Source: Aquiflexum balticum DSM 16537 (GTDB lineage: Bacteria > Bacteroidota > Bacteroidia > Cytophagales > Cyclobacteriaceae). Taken from it: a stretch of DNA of 64,000 nt. Below the pieces are notes generated by a model. The model searched no databases. It saw only the letters and a program-made list of their open reading frames with translations, and had not been told where the DNA came from. Both the position numbers and the translations under genes were made by a program. The stretch is from NCBI RefSeq assembly GCF_900176595.1, contig NZ_LT838813.1:2622001-2686000 (forward strand), read 5' to 3'. Each line of letters opens with the position of its first letter. Position 1 is the stretch's first letter. Positions 42,531 through 52,808 of this stretch are shown here, piece by piece.

Positions 42531-43769
42531 TTACAAAGTTAAATTTTTAGCCTGACAGATATAATGTTTTTTCACTATTTTACTCATGGCTTTGATGTTT
42601 GGCAAATCTGCAGCCTGAGCTACATCTATTATTTCCCCCTTTTTGGTAAGGATTAGAATTTGCTCTTTGTTGAGGTAAGCGTGATTGCTTATGGTTCCAT
42701 GAGTGAAGAAATAATGGTGGTCCTTTTCTTGTATTTTAAGTTTTTTTAGACTTTTTAATCTTTCACTGTTCAATTCCTGATCTGTAAAGGCCTCGTTCCT
42801 CAAATTAATTTTAAACAGGTTTCTTGTAAGAAACATATTGGAGATATTCCTGATCACATAATCTTTCTCATTTTTCCACATTTTGATCGCTCCCCAAATA
42901 TCCAAGTCATCAAGTTCCATGAAATTTTGAAGTAAACCTTTATCATTTTGGAGATCCGTTAAGGAGAATTTATTGCTGAGAAAAAGCAATAATTCCTCTG
43001 TTCCGAAAAGTTGGTTTCCGCTTGTGATTAAATCCTTTGCCCTAGTTACAAGATTTATCATCATTTTTTCAGCACTGACTGTTGTTTTGTGCAGGTATAC
43101 CTGCCAATACATCAATCTCCTGGCACTGAGAAAATTTTCGATGCTGTACAGACCTTTTTCTTCGACTACCAACTGATCATCTTTGATATACATCATTTTA
43201 ATGATCCTGTCTGCACCAATAGTTCCTTCTGATACCCCTGTAAAAAAACAGTCACGCTGAAGATAATCCAACCTGTCAATATCTAATTGACTGGAAACCA
43301 ATTGATTGAAAAAATTCCTTTCGTATGCTCCTTTGAAAATTTTTATAGCTAAATTGAGAGAGCCGTTCAGCTCTTTATTTAATGTTTCAATTACCAATAG
43401 AGACAATGATTCATGGGGGGTGTTGTCAAGTAGACTGAATTCAAGGGCATGGGAAAAAGGACCGTGTCCTATATCATGCAGCAAAATGGCAACTAATGCC
43501 GCCTCATATTCCTCATCACTGATATCAATTCCTCTATGGCGAAGGTTGTCTAAAGTAATGCGCATCAGGTGCATAGCTCCGATGGCATGATGAAATCGGG
43601 TATGAAGTGCTCCTGGGTAAACAAAATCCGTCAAACCCAACTGTTTGATTCGACGTAACCTTTGGAAATAAGGATGGTCAATAATGGTAAAAATCAAATC
43701 ACTCGGAATGGTGATAAACCCGTAAACAGGATCATTAAATATTTTATGGCTTTTCAATGTCCTTGACAT
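42531..43769 (-). CDS. HD-domain phosphohydrolase (SAMHD1/dGTPase-like)
   Basis: 412-residue HD-superfamily protein. Metal motif: H in LHTRFHHAIGAMHLM, HD in ILLHDIGHGPFSHALE, Asp in SSQLDIDRLDYLQRDC. The start SHKIFNDPVYGFITIP is typical of bacterial SAMHD1-like triphosphohydrolases that cut dNTPs or related nucleotides; dGTPase is less likely. The C-terminal domain (about 230-412) is unassigned. Located just upstream of lpxD (16 bp gap), so part of the same transcript is possible; it is divergent from porX, the starts being about 50 bp apart. Confidence 0.9.
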   Translation of the reverse strand: MSRTLKSHKIFNDPVYGFITIPSDLIFTIIDHPYFQRLRRIKQLGLTDFVYPGALHTRFHHAIGAMHLMRITLDNLRHRGIDISDEEYEAALVAILLHDIGHGPFSHALEFSLLDNTPHESLSLLVIETLNKELNGSLNLAIKIFKGAYERNFFNQLVSSQLDIDRLDYLQRDCFFTGVSEGTIGADRIIKMMYIKDDQLVVEEKGLYSIENFLSARRLMYWQVYLHKTTVSAEKMMINLVTRAKDLITSGNQLFGTEELLLFLSNKFSLTDLQNDKGLLQNFMELDDLDIWGAIKMWKNEKDYVIRNISNMFLTRNLFKINLRNEAFTDQELNSERLKSLKKLKIQEKDHHYFFTHGTISNHAYLNKEQILILTKKGEIIDVAQAADLPNIKAMSKIVKKHYICQAKNLTL

Positions 43770-43819
43770 TTTATAGGTTCAAAAGTAATTATAAATTTAA
43801 AAGAATTAAACCAAATTTT

Positions 43820-45379
43820 ATGCAAAGGTTCAAAATCCTATGGGCAGATGATGAGATTGATCTTCTGAAACCCCATATATTGTTTTTAAATCAGAGAGGT
43901 TATGAAGTTTCAACAGTGAACAGTGGGGTCGATGCCATCGAATTAGTGGAAAAGCACAACTATGATGTGATTTTTCTTGACGAGATGATGCCCGGGATGA
44001 CAGGCCTCGAAACCCTTCAGCAGATTAAAATGATAAAGCCGCAGATACCTGTTGTTATGATAACCAAGAGTGAGGAAGAACATTTAATGGATGATGCCAT
44101 TGGAGGTAAAATTGCCGATTACCTTATAAAGCCGATCAATCCCAATCAAATATTACTTTCTGTAAAAAAGATCCTTCAAAACAAACAATTGATTACGGAG
44201 AAAACCAATCTTTCTTACAGACAGGATTTTATGAATATCAGTATGGCCTGCGATGAGGCTTCCACCTATCAGGAGTGGACTGAAATCTATAAGAGATTGA
44301 CCTATTGGGAACTCGAAATAGAGAAAACTGAAAACAAGAGTATGCAAGATGTTTTGGATACTCAGAAGACAGAGGCCAATGCTTCTTTTGCCAAATTCAT
44401 AAAAAATAATTATATAGATTGGATCAGTGATCCAAAAATTGAAAAACCGATTTTGTCACATAAGCTGATGAATGAAAAGGTTTTTCCTTTTCTTGAGCCC
44501 AATAGGCCGCTTTTTTTTATTGTAATTGATAACCTCCGGTTGGATCAATGGGAAGTGATCAAACCATTGGTGATTGATTATTTTAATGTGGTGGATGAAA
44601 GTACTTATTACAGTATTCTACCGACAACAACGGCATTTTCAAGGAATGCACTTTTCAGTGGAATGATGCCTTCTGATATGGCAAGATTTCATCCGGATCT
44701 GTGGGAAGGAGAAGATACTGATGAAGGGAAAAATAACCATGAGGAAGAGTTTCTTGCAGAAAACCTCCATAGGAACCGTCTCAATATCAAATTCAGTTAT
44801 CACAAAATTTTGCAGGCCTATCAGGGGAAAACAATTCTTGAAAATTTCCACCAAATGCTCAACAATGACTTGAATGTTTTGGTGTATAATTTTGTGGACA
44901 TGATGTCCCATGCAAGGACTGATATGAAAATGATCAGGGAATTGGCACCTGACGAATCAGCCTACAGATCTATCACCAAAAGTTGGTTTGAGCATTCATC
45001 CCTTTTCGAATTATTTAAAAGAATCCAAAGTATCAAAGCAAATGTAGTGGTCACCACAGATCATGGGACTAAAAGAGTAAACAAGCCATATAAAATTATC
45101 GGCGATAAAAATATCACAACCAATCTGAGGTATAAACAAGGTAAAAATTTAAATTTTGAAAGCGGAAAGGTTTTTGAGATTTCAAAACCTGAAGACGCCA
45201 AACTACCAAGGTTTAATGTTTCTACAAGTTATGTATTTACAGTAGAAGATTATTTCTTTGCATATCCCAACAATTACAATTATTATGTAAATTATTACAA
45301 AGATACTTTTCAGCATGGCGGAGTATCTTTAGAAGAAATGATTGTCCCCGTCATTCAACTTGAACCCAAGAATATTTAA
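43820..45379 (+). CDS. porX: PorX-type response regulator with PglZ phosphatase domain
   Basis: Regulator of type IX secretion and gliding. From ATG 43820 (preferred to the 43757 start), residues 1-120 are a receiver with acidic pocket D10/D11 and phosphoacceptor D54 (in FLDEMMPGM). A helical linker leads to a PglZ/alkaline-phosphatase-like domain with metal groups FIVIDNLRLDQW (D), PTTTAFSRNALFSG (Thr nucleophile), VVTTDHGTK (Asp, His) and a last His in FQHGGVSLEE. PorX is a zinc phosphodiesterase working with PorY kinase and sigma SigP in Porphyromonas. 519 residues, close to known PorX. tsaE and ald follow directly. Confidence 0.93.
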   Translation: MQRFKILWADDEIDLLKPHILFLNQRGYEVSTVNSGVDAIELVEKHNYDVIFLDEMMPGMTGLETLQQIKMIKPQIPVVMITKSEEEHLMDDAIGGKIADYLIKPINPNQILLSVKKILQNKQLITEKTNLSYRQDFMNISMACDEASTYQEWTEIYKRLTYWELEIEKTENKSMQDVLDTQKTEANASFAKFIKNNYIDWISDPKIEKPILSHKLMNEKVFPFLEPNRPLFFIVIDNLRLDQWEVIKPLVIDYFNVVDESTYYSILPTTTAFSRNALFSGMMPSDMARFHPDLWEGEDTDEGKNNHEEEFLAENLHRNRLNIKFSYHKILQAYQGKTILENFHQMLNNDLNVLVYNFVDMMSHARTDMKMIRELAPDESAYRSITKSWFEHSSLFELFKRIQSIKANVVVTTDHGTKRVNKPYKIIGDKNITTNLRYKQGKNLNFESGKVFEISKPEDAKLPRFNVSTSYVFTVEDYFFAYPNNYNYYVNYYKDTFQHGGVSLEEMIVPVIQLEPKNI

Positions 45380-45385
45380 GTAAAT

Positions 45386-45814
45386 TTGGAAAAGATTTAT
45401 TGTCGCAGCTTGGAAGAAATTCCTGCCACAGCAAAAAAAATAGTAGATTTTTGCAAAGGTGAAAAAATCTGGGTATTCAAAGGTGATCTTGGAGCTGGCA
45501 AAACCACAATGATTAAAGCCATTGCGAAATTATTCGGAATAGTGGATAGAGTTTCAAGCCCAACATTCTCTTTAATTAATGAATATCAAAATGATTCAGG
45601 TACAGTATTTTATCATTTTGATTTCTATAGAGTAGAGAAGCCGGTAGAAGTATTGGAAATAGGCGTAGAAGAATATTTCTACAGTGGCAATCATTGTTGG
45701 ATAGAGTGGGCGGAAAAAATACCAGGGTTTCTACCTCATGAATTTGTTTTGATTGATATTGAAATGGAATTCGATGGAGTGCGAAAAATTACTTTAAGTC
45801 AGATTTTTAATTGA
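45386..45814 (+). CDS. tsaE: tRNA threonylcarbamoyladenosine biosynthesis ATPase TsaE
   Basis: Small P-loop ATPase that drives turnover of the TsaBD complex in making t6A37 of tRNA. P-loop GDLGAGKTT near residue 34; SSPTFSLINEY and YHFDFYRVE are conserved; WIEWAEKI near the C-terminus is typical. The only usable start is TTG at 45386, 6 bp after the porX stop; the first in-frame ATG falls after the P-loop. 142 residues. Confidence 0.95.
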   Translation: MEKIYCRSLEEIPATAKKIVDFCKGEKIWVFKGDLGAGKTTMIKAIAKLFGIVDRVSSPTFSLINEYQNDSGTVFYHFDFYRVEKPVEVLEIGVEEYFYSGNHCWIEWAEKIPGFLPHEFVLIDIEMEFDGVRKITLSQIFN

Positions 45815-45821
45815 AAAGCAA

Positions 45822-47024
45822 ATGGTTGAGATTACAGAAGGGGTGGGGATTTACCCTAAGGAATCCATGGTCAAGATAAAAAAATCCAAGAATTCTTTGT
45901 TGATTGGTTTGCCGGTTGAATCTGCTGCACAGGAAAAAAGGGTAGTGCTGACTCCTGATGCCATTGCCTTATTGGTCAATAATGGACAAGAAGTGATCGT
46001 AGAAGCCAATGCTGGTAAAGAATCAAAATTTACAGACCAGGAATATTCTGATGCCGGAGCCAAAGTAGTTTATTCCGCGAAAGAAGCCTTTGATGCAGAG
46101 GTGGTGATTAAAGTAGAACCGCCTACCGAGGAAGAAATTAATTTGATGAGGCCCGGGGCTTGTCTGATTTCAGCATTGCAACTCGGCAAACAAAATGCTG
46201 CCTTCATTCATGCACTCAATAAAAAAAGAATAACCGCAGTTTCTTATGAGCATCTCGAGGATAAAGTGGGTGGAATGCCTGTAGTCAGAGCTATGAGTGA
46301 AATAGCTGGAAGTACAGTCATGCTTATTGCTGCCGAATACCTCAGCAGTGTCAATAACGGAAAAGGTTTGATTATGGGAGGAGTCACAGGTGTACCGCCA
46401 ACTGAAGTGGTCATAATCGGTGCCGGAACAGTTGCTGAATATGCCGCGCGAACGGCACTGGGCCTAGGTGCAAGTATTAAAGTTTTTGATAATCACATTT
46501 ATAAACTCCGAAGAATAAAGCAACTTCTGGGACAACAGGTTTTCACTTCTACCATAGATAATTATACATTAAGCAAAGCTTTAAAAGAAGCTGATGTCGT
46601 GATTGGCGCATTAAGGGCAGAAAAGGGAAGAAACAAAATCGTTGTCAGTGAGGAAATGGTAGCCGCCATGATGGCAGGGAGTGTCATTATAGATGTAGGG
46701 ATTGACCAAGGGGGATGTATGGAGACTTCGGAAATGACCTCACATGATGAACCAACTTTTGTCAAACATGGTGTAATTCATTATTGTGTTCCAAACATAG
46801 CATCCCGTGTATCAAGAACAGCTTCCTTTGCTCTGAGTAATATTTTCACACCGATTTTGCTTCAGATGGCCGACTTAGGTGGCGCTGAAGAAATGGTTTT
46901 TAATTATAAATGGTTTATGAAGGGGGTATATACCTATCGGGGAAGTCTTACGAATGCCTATATAGCAAGGAAATTCGGGATGACCCACAAAGAACTATTG
47001 CTCTTGCTGGCCGCAAGGTATTAA
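45822..47024 (+). CDS. ald: Alanine dehydrogenase
   Basis: NAD-dependent reversible deamination of alanine to pyruvate. The N-terminal catalytic domain has the RVVLTPD stretch with catalytic Lys/His (KVEPP, QLGKQNAAF), and the NAD domain has VVIIGAGTVAEYAARTALGLG. C-terminal VPNIASRVSRTASFALSN is conserved. The first 18 residues (MVEITEGVGIYPKESMVK) are a Bacteroidota-type extension. 400 residues, 7 bp after tsaE, so porX-tsaE-ald form one unit. Its 3' end overlaps the receiver gene on the other strand by 4 bp. Confidence 0.93.
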   Translation: MVEITEGVGIYPKESMVKIKKSKNSLLIGLPVESAAQEKRVVLTPDAIALLVNNGQEVIVEANAGKESKFTDQEYSDAGAKVVYSAKEAFDAEVVIKVEPPTEEEINLMRPGACLISALQLGKQNAAFIHALNKKRITAVSYEHLEDKVGGMPVVRAMSEIAGSTVMLIAAEYLSSVNNGKGLIMGGVTGVPPTEVVIIGAGTVAEYAARTALGLGASIKVFDNHIYKLRRIKQLLGQQVFTSTIDNYTLSKALKEADVVIGALRAEKGRNKIVVSEEMVAAMMAGSVIIDVGIDQGGCMETSEMTSHDEPTFVKHGVIHYCVPNIASRVSRTASFALSNIFTPILLQMADLGGAEEMVFNYKWFMKGVYTYRGSLTNAYIARKFGMTHKELLLLLAARY

Positions 47025-47494
47025 GACAGAAGATTCTGTCTTAATACAAATTCAAGCTGACCATTTACCTCCATCAGTTCTGAAGTGAGTTGCCTGTTTT
47101 CCCTGCGAAGCATATATACTTCATAAGCATTGTGAATGACAGTCCTCATATAATCTTCCTCCCAAGGCTTGGTCAAATAATGGTAAACCTGACCCTTATT
47201 GATGGCGTCAATTACTGCTTGAATATCAGTATAACCTGTCAGTAAAATCCTGATCGGATCAGGGTTTATAGGGATAATAGATGCTAAGAAATCTACCCCT
47301 GTTTCCTCGGGCATTCTTTGGTCAGTTATTATTAAATGTACGTCTTCAGTCTTCAAAATCTCTCTTCCCTCACTCGCTGAAAGGGCCAAGAAAATCTGGA
47401 AATCTCTTCTGAAAGTTGCTTTAAATGCTTGAAGATTGTTCTCTTCATCATCAACATACAATATTTTTATTTTTTCTTCAGGGGAATAAAGCAT
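47021..47494 (-). CDS. Single-domain response regulator
   Basis: 157-residue receiver domain with acidic pair D15/D16, phosphoacceptor D58 (IITDQRMP), switch Thr (LLTGYTD) and Lys in LTKPWEE, plus a 35-residue helical tail (YMLRRENRQLTSELMEVNG) that could be a coiled coil. It lacks an output domain. Its receiver is clearly paralogous to the one in the kinase at 52798 (shared DEENN/DEGNNL, INPDPIRILLTGY, VIDAIN). Divergent from the Rv1355c-family gene, with 166 bp between starts. Confidence 0.92.
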   Translation of the reverse strand: MLYSPEEKIKILYVDDEENNLQAFKATFRRDFQIFLALSASEGREILKTEDVHLIITDQRMPEETGVDFLASIIPINPDPIRILLTGYTDIQAVIDAINKGQVYHYLTKPWEEDYMRTVIHNAYEVYMLRRENRQLTSELMEVNGQLEFVLRQNLLS

Positions 47495-47660
47495 TGGTAT
47501 AAATTATTAGGGGTGAATTCGAAATACATTTATTTGGAGGGTAATTGAATTAATCTGCCGACAAAGTATCAAAAAAAAGTATTTATAAAAAATATCGGAT
47601 TGGAAATATTTAAAGAAATTATTTTGACAAGATTTTTTTTTAAAGATTTCACTATGAATC

Positions 47661-49985
47661 TTGCGCCAAAAAATTATCTTTACTCCTGATAATCACCCTA
47701 ATTACCTCTATATGAATGCTCTTTCAACTCTTGATCTTATCAATCAATGGGGAATAATTTTGATGAATCCCCAAAAAAAATCAGATGCAGAACTCCTTAA
47801 AAAACTGTTCGAATTGCCTCACCTTCTTAAGGTAGATCAGATCGAAAGTCAGGTAGCCGATTTGATAAAATTAAACAATCCAACCAAGTCATTCAGTAAA
47901 GAAGAATTGCTGATGAAGGTGGTTGAATTTTTTGAAATGAATGAAAAACACAGCTATGGACATTGGGTTTTTTATCCTTGGAAAAACACATTGGTTCACG
48001 TCCTTCCTGAAAGGGAATTTATCCAGGTTAGAACGGTTCGTAATCAATACAAAATCACTCCAAGTGAGCAAGAAAAACTTTCTACAAAAAAAATAGGAAT
48101 AGTAGGATTGTCAGTAGGTCAAAGTGTAGCAATGGCCTTAGCATTGGAGAGGGGCTGCGGTGAATTGAGATTGGCTGATTTTGATACGTTGGAGTTGAGC
48201 AATATGAACAGAATCAGGTGCAGCCTTACCGAGTTAGGTTTAAAGAAATCAACCATTGCTGCAAGGGAAATTTTGGAAATAGACCCTTATCTAAAAGTCA
48301 CTGTATATGAAGAGGGAATTAATGAAGGAAATATAGTTGATTTTTTTACCAAGGGCGGAGAACTTGATCTGTTGGTTGATGAATGTGACAGCTTGGACAT
48401 AAAAGTTTTGTTAAGGGAAGTTGCCAAAAAGTACAGAATCCCTGTTATCATGGATACTTCAGATAGGGGGATGTTGGATATAGAAAGGTTTGATCTTGAG
48501 CCTGAAAGGCCTGTTTTTCATGGGTTTTTAGGAGATATTGATTATAAAGACCTCAAAGATCTCAATATTAAAGAGAAAGTGACTTATGGGTTAAAAATAA
48601 CTGGTCTTGAGACACTTTCTCCCAGAATGAAAGCTTCCTTATTGGAAATAAATCAAACCATATCCTCGTGGCCGCAATTGGCCTCAGCTGTTTTTTTGGG
48701 AGGCGCACTAGGGGCACATTCTGCGAGAAATATTCTCTTGGATCATATGACAGAATCCGGAAGGTTTTTTATTGATCTGGATGAATTGGTTCAGGTTCAT
48801 CCTGGAAGCGAAAACTTAAAATTTAAAGTAAATGAAGAAGATCTGAATTTTTCAGTTCAAAAAGAATTTGAACTGAAGAGCAGTCTTTCTTCAAATTATA
48901 AATTGACAGAAGATGAGCTTATTAAGATTGTCAAAGCGGCAAACACAGCGCCTTCCGGTGGAAATTGCCAACCTTGGAGTTGGGTGTTTGATGAAAAAGG
49001 AGTTCTTCACCTTTACCATGACAAAAAACGAAGTGAATCATTACTGGATTTTAAAGGCACAGGATCGTTAATGTCATTCGGTTCAGCTTTGGAGAATATA
49101 CGGTTGACTTGTGCCCAAATGGGTATTGAAACAGAAATGATTACTGAGATTGTTGATTTTGAAGAAGAAAAAATTGCCTCAATTATTTTTAAAAATAAAC
49201 AAAAACAAAGTATCAATGTCCCATTTGCATATTTGACTCCCTACATAGAGAGGAGATTAACGGATAGGCAGAATCAAAAGAGGCAAATTATTGATAGAGA
49301 GATATTCAAGGAACTGGTTGCCATAGCTGAGGAAAGCGGATTAAATCTTCATGTTTTTGACCAGGAAGACCAAATTGGAAAACTTGCAAAGATAAACGGT
49401 GTCATGGATTGGGTCCGAATGATCAATGAGGAAGGATACCGGGATTTTGTCAAAGAAATCAGATGGAATTCATCCGAAGCTGAAATGTCTAAAGACGGCA
49501 TGGATCTTTCCACATTTGATCTAAGTGTTGCAGATAAAGCAATATTGAAAATGATCAACAATCCAAAAGCAATGAAGTTTGTCAGAGAACATCATTTGGG
49601 AAGAGGATTTACTCAAATTTCAGACAAAACATTCCAAGCGGCTTCTGCCATTTGTCTTTTGTCAGCCAAGGATTTTTCACCTGATACATATCTCAAAGCA
49701 GGTAGGGCACTTCAGCGCATCTGGACGCACGCTAATATGAAGAAAATAAGTTTTCAACCTGTTACAGCCCCTCTCTTTCTTTATCAGCAATACATCAAAG
49801 GGGATAAAAAACGATTCAGTGCTTTTGAATCAAATCTAATCAAAAATAGCCTTAGAGAATTCCGGGAATTTGTCCAGCATAAAGATGGAGAGGTCGAAAT
49901 ATTTCTCTTTAGGTTGAATATTACCGAGGGTGATGTGGTCAGATCATTGAGAAGAGATGTAGTCGATACATTAAAAATAGTTTAA
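47661..49985 (+). CDS. Rv1355c-family protein: ThiF/E1-like domain plus nitroreductase domain
   Basis: 774-residue two-part protein. After about 130 N-terminal residues, an E1/ThiF-type adenylating Rossmann domain (STKKIGIVGLSVGQSVAMAL near 140, DFDTLELSNMNRI, then LDLLVDECDSLDIKVLL) runs to about 350. From about 415 a flavin nitroreductase-like domain begins (ANTAPSGGNCQPWSWVF near 427) and ends with arginine-rich sequence. The combination equals mycobacterial Rv1355c proteins, whose role is unknown. It is predicted to activate a carboxylate with ATP and reduce a product, as in small-molecule or peptide modification. The start is TTG 47661 or ATG 47712. Confidence 0.85.
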   Translation: MRQKIIFTPDNHPNYLYMNALSTLDLINQWGIILMNPQKKSDAELLKKLFELPHLLKVDQIESQVADLIKLNNPTKSFSKEELLMKVVEFFEMNEKHSYGHWVFYPWKNTLVHVLPEREFIQVRTVRNQYKITPSEQEKLSTKKIGIVGLSVGQSVAMALALERGCGELRLADFDTLELSNMNRIRCSLTELGLKKSTIAAREILEIDPYLKVTVYEEGINEGNIVDFFTKGGELDLLVDECDSLDIKVLLREVAKKYRIPVIMDTSDRGMLDIERFDLEPERPVFHGFLGDIDYKDLKDLNIKEKVTYGLKITGLETLSPRMKASLLEINQTISSWPQLASAVFLGGALGAHSARNILLDHMTESGRFFIDLDELVQVHPGSENLKFKVNEEDLNFSVQKEFELKSSLSSNYKLTEDELIKIVKAANTAPSGGNCQPWSWVFDEKGVLHLYHDKKRSESLLDFKGTGSLMSFGSALENIRLTCAQMGIETEMITEIVDFEEEKIASIIFKNKQKQSINVPFAYLTPYIERRLTDRQNQKRQIIDREIFKELVAIAEESGLNLHVFDQEDQIGKLAKINGVMDWVRMINEEGYRDFVKEIRWNSSEAEMSKDGMDLSTFDLSVADKAILKMINNPKAMKFVREHHLGRGFTQISDKTFQAASAICLLSAKDFSPDTYLKAGRALQRIWTHANMKKISFQPVTAPLFLYQQYIKGDKKRFSAFESNLIKNSLREFREFVQHKDGEVEIFLFRLNITEGDVVRSLRRDVVDTLKIV

Positions 49986-49989
49986 AATT

Positions 49990-50706
49990 ATGTTTATTTT
50001 CAAAGCATTCAGAGCAATTGACGACCTTGAATCCAGTATGAAATATGCTGAAGGCCACGCTAATGTATTGAGGGAATATGGTATTACAAAAGTTACGTCT
50101 TCCAACAATGAATGGATGCATAATCCCTATGTATATGTTGTAACTGTTGAGGATAGTCTCACAGGTATGATCGTAAGCGGGGTTAGGATTCATATAGCAA
50201 ACAGAGATTATCCATTACCCTTGGAAGAGGCTTTAGCAAAAACTGACCGAAGGGTTTACGATTTGGTGGATATTTATAGAGAAAATGGAACAGGTGAAGT
50301 CTCGGGATTATGGAATTCCAAGTCTATATCTGGATATGGAATCGGATCTTTGTTTTTATCCAGAACAGCGGTGGCAATAGCTTCTCAACTTAAACTGGGG
50401 TCATTATTGGCACTTTGTTCAAAACACACTTTGCAAACTACTTTAGATAAGGGTTTTCAGGTAGAGGAAAGCATTGGAAACAAGGGTAAGTTTTTTTACC
50501 CTACAAAGGACCTCATATCAACTTGTGCGGTTTTGAGAGATGTTCAAAATATTCCCTTGGCCTTGCCTGAGGAAAAGAAATTCATTTTTCATTTGAGAAA
50601 GAATATAAAGAGTGTTATGTTAGAAGATTCTCCAAAAGGAAAAATAGAAATTAGGTATCAGCTCTTCATTGAAAACCCCAATTGGCGGTTAGATTTATGC
50701 TTGTAA
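49990..50706 (+). CDS. GNAT-like acyltransferase candidate
   Basis: 238 residues. The part from about 50 to 165 shows a GNAT-like course: strand-turn VYVVTVEDSLTGMIVSGVRIH, an acidic region VYDLVDIYRENGTGEVSGLW, then a GxGxGSLFLSRTAVAIAS helix that resembles a CoA-binding loop, and LCSKHTLQTTLDKGFQVEES. Similar order occurs in autoinducer synthases and N-acyltransferases. It is 4 bp after the Rv1355c-family gene and overlaps the kinase gene by 10 bp, so the three are translationally linked. Substrate unknown; classification is tentative. Confidence 0.6.
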   Translation: MFIFKAFRAIDDLESSMKYAEGHANVLREYGITKVTSSNNEWMHNPYVYVVTVEDSLTGMIVSGVRIHIANRDYPLPLEEALAKTDRRVYDLVDIYRENGTGEVSGLWNSKSISGYGIGSLFLSRTAVAIASQLKLGSLLALCSKHTLQTTLDKGFQVEESIGNKGKFFYPTKDLISTCAVLRDVQNIPLALPEEKKFIFHLRKNIKSVMLEDSPKGKIEIRYQLFIENPNWRLDLCL

Positions 50707-52808
50707 TATTTTTGAGTTTAATATTAAGTTTTCAAAACTTCTTCAATGTGATTCAAGATCGCCAATCCGGTATGGAATTGGAGTATGAATATTTAATTGA
50801 AAAAAATGAAGCCTTTGATATTGAAAAAATCATAAAATCTCAGGATTTCAAAAGAGTGGAATCATCCACTAAAAATTTTGGAATAAACAATGATATTGTC
50901 TGGCTCAAATATGATGTGATCAATAAGTCAGGAGAGAAAACAAGATATTTTTCAATAAACAACTCTTCTCTTGATAAACTTGATATTTATTTGGTGCAAA
51001 ATGAGCAAATAGTTGATTATCAAGGCGGAGGGAGATTTCTAGGTATTCAGGATAGGTTGATTCCGTCCAAGAATCTTGTTTTCGAAATTCAGTTGGAGCA
51101 GGATGAGCTTTACACGATCTACATGAGGATTGAAAGTGTAAACAAGAAAGTGATCTTAGCGACCATTTCTGATCTTCAGTCTGTCCATTTTCAAATTCAG
51201 AAGGAAAATCTTTTTTTTGGAATTTTCACAGGAGTGCTTTTTGGGTTGCTTTTCTATAATTTGTTCCTGTATTTTTCAATCAAGGATAAGCTCTATTTAA
51301 TTTACGTGATTCATACGCTGTTTGCTTGGTTGGCACAAGCAGCGATTCTAGGATATACACAGGAATTGATCTGGCCTGATAACGAATGGATCAACCTCAG
51401 ATCAGGGGTTGTTTTTTCTTCTCTGGTCAGTATAGCGGGAATTTGGTTTCTCCGTATTTTTTTGTTTACAAAAATTTATCTGCCCAAGCTTGATAAGGGT
51501 TTTTATTTTATCTATGCTGTTTACGGTTTCATTCTTGTCAACGCCTTGTTTATTTCATTGACCTTGAGTTATCAGGTACTTTTAGTCACACAGTCTGTAG
51601 TTGTTTTATACGTTCTTTTTGTTGCCATTTTTGTATGGACCAAAGGCTACAGTCCTGCCAGGTATTATTTATTGGCATGGTCATTTTTCATGCTATCGAT
51701 TTTATGGTTTGTCTTAAGTGAGATGGGGGTATTGTCTTACACAGTACTTACGGCCTTTATTATGCCGCTTGGGTCAACTTTGGAAGTTATTTTACTTTCT
51801 TTTGCTCTTGCAGATAAGATAAATGTTCTTATCAATGAGAAAGAAAAAGAACAGGCAGACAAACTCTATATTCTGAAAGAAAACGAGAGATTGATTATCA
51901 AGCAAAATGAAAACCTTGAAGAGAAGGTAAAAAAGAGGACGGAAGAATTGGAATACACGCTGCATAATCTACAAAATACCCAAACCCAAATGGTCAATCA
52001 GGAAAAGATGGCTTCCTTAGGTCAGTTGACGGCAGGTATAGCACACGAAATCAATAACCCGATAAATTTTGTTAGCTCCAATATATCACCTTTAAAAAGG
52101 GATATCAATGATATTTTGGAAATAGTAGAGGCATATAGAGAAAAGGGTGAGGTTGAATTTTCGGATGAATCAAAAAAAGAACTTAAAGAAATAGAAAAGG
52201 AAGTAGAATTTGATTTTGTAATTGAAGAAATCAATCAGTTACTGAACGGAATGGAGGAAGGAGCGCGCCGTACAGTTGAAATTGTCAAAGGTCTAAGGTT
52301 GTTTTCAAGGGTGGACGAACAGGATGTTAAAAAAGTTGATGTCCATGATGGGCTGGACAGTACTTTGATCTTGCTGAGCAGTTCAATGAACGGAAAGATC
52401 AAGATTAATAAGGAATATGGAAGCATACCCTTGGTTGAATGTCTGCCGGGGAAAATAAATCAGGTTTTTATGAATATCATTACAAATGCTATTCATGCGC
52501 TCCTGGATAACTTGAACAATGTATCAGCTCCTGAAATAACCCTTAGAACAAGAAAATCAGATACAAATGTTGTAATCGAAATAGAGGATAATGGACCTGG
52601 AATGCCAGAGAAAGTCAAGCAAAGGATCTTTGAACCTTTCTTCACGACCAAGTCCGTGGGTAAAGGTACAGGCCTAGGTCTTTCAATAGTTTACACCATA
52701 ATCGAAAATCATAAAGGTACATTGGAGGTACGTTCAAAGGAAGGTAAAGGAACAAACTTCATCATCACACTCCCGATTTATCAAACTGCGCCTTTAAATG
52801 ACCGATAA
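50697..52808 (+). CDS. 7TMR-DISM sensor histidine kinase
   Basis: 703-residue membrane kinase. Signal-like start ([12 protein letters not shown]), extracytoplasmic 7TMR-DISMED2-type beta domain (about 20-165), seven membrane helices (about 175-385), a coiled coil ([10 protein letters not shown] to EELEYTL), then HisKA with H450 ([16 protein letters not shown]) and HATPase ([32 protein letters not shown]). The start ATG 50697 is chosen over TTG 50682. A sensor for a ligand or carbohydrate-like signal is inferred from the DISM domain. It overlaps the GNAT-like gene and the next gene (11 bp), so all form one operon. Confidence 0.93.
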   Translation: MLVIFLSLILSFQNFFNVIQDRQSGMELEYEYLIEKNEAFDIEKIIKSQDFKRVESSTKNFGINNDIVWLKYDVINKSGEKTRYFSINNSSLDKLDIYLVQNEQIVDYQGGGRFLGIQDRLIPSKNLVFEIQLEQDELYTIYMRIESVNKKVILATISDLQSVHFQIQKENLFFGIFTGVLFGLLFYNLFLYFSIKDKLYLIYVIHTLFAWLAQAAILGYTQELIWPDNEWINLRSGVVFSSLVSIAGIWFLRIFLFTKIYLPKLDKGFYFIYAVYGFILVNALFISLTLSYQVLLVTQSVVVLYVLFVAIFVWTKGYSPARYYLLAWSFFMLSILWFVLSEMGVLSYTVLTAFIMPLGSTLEVILLSFALADKINVLINEKEKEQADKLYILKENERLIIKQNENLEEKVKKRTEELEYTLHNLQNTQTQMVNQEKMASLGQLTAGIAHEINNPINFVSSNISPLKRDINDILEIVEAYREKGEVEFSDESKKELKEIEKEVEFDFVIEEINQLLNGMEEGARRTVEIVKGLRLFSRVDEQDVKKVDVHDGLDSTLILLSSSMNGKIKINKEYGSIPLVECLPGKINQVFMNIITNAIHALLDNLNNVSAPEITLRTRKSDTNVVIEIEDNGPGMPEKVKQRIFEPFFTTKSVGKGTGLGLSIVYTIIENHKGTLEVRSKEGKGTNFIITLPIYQTAPLNDR

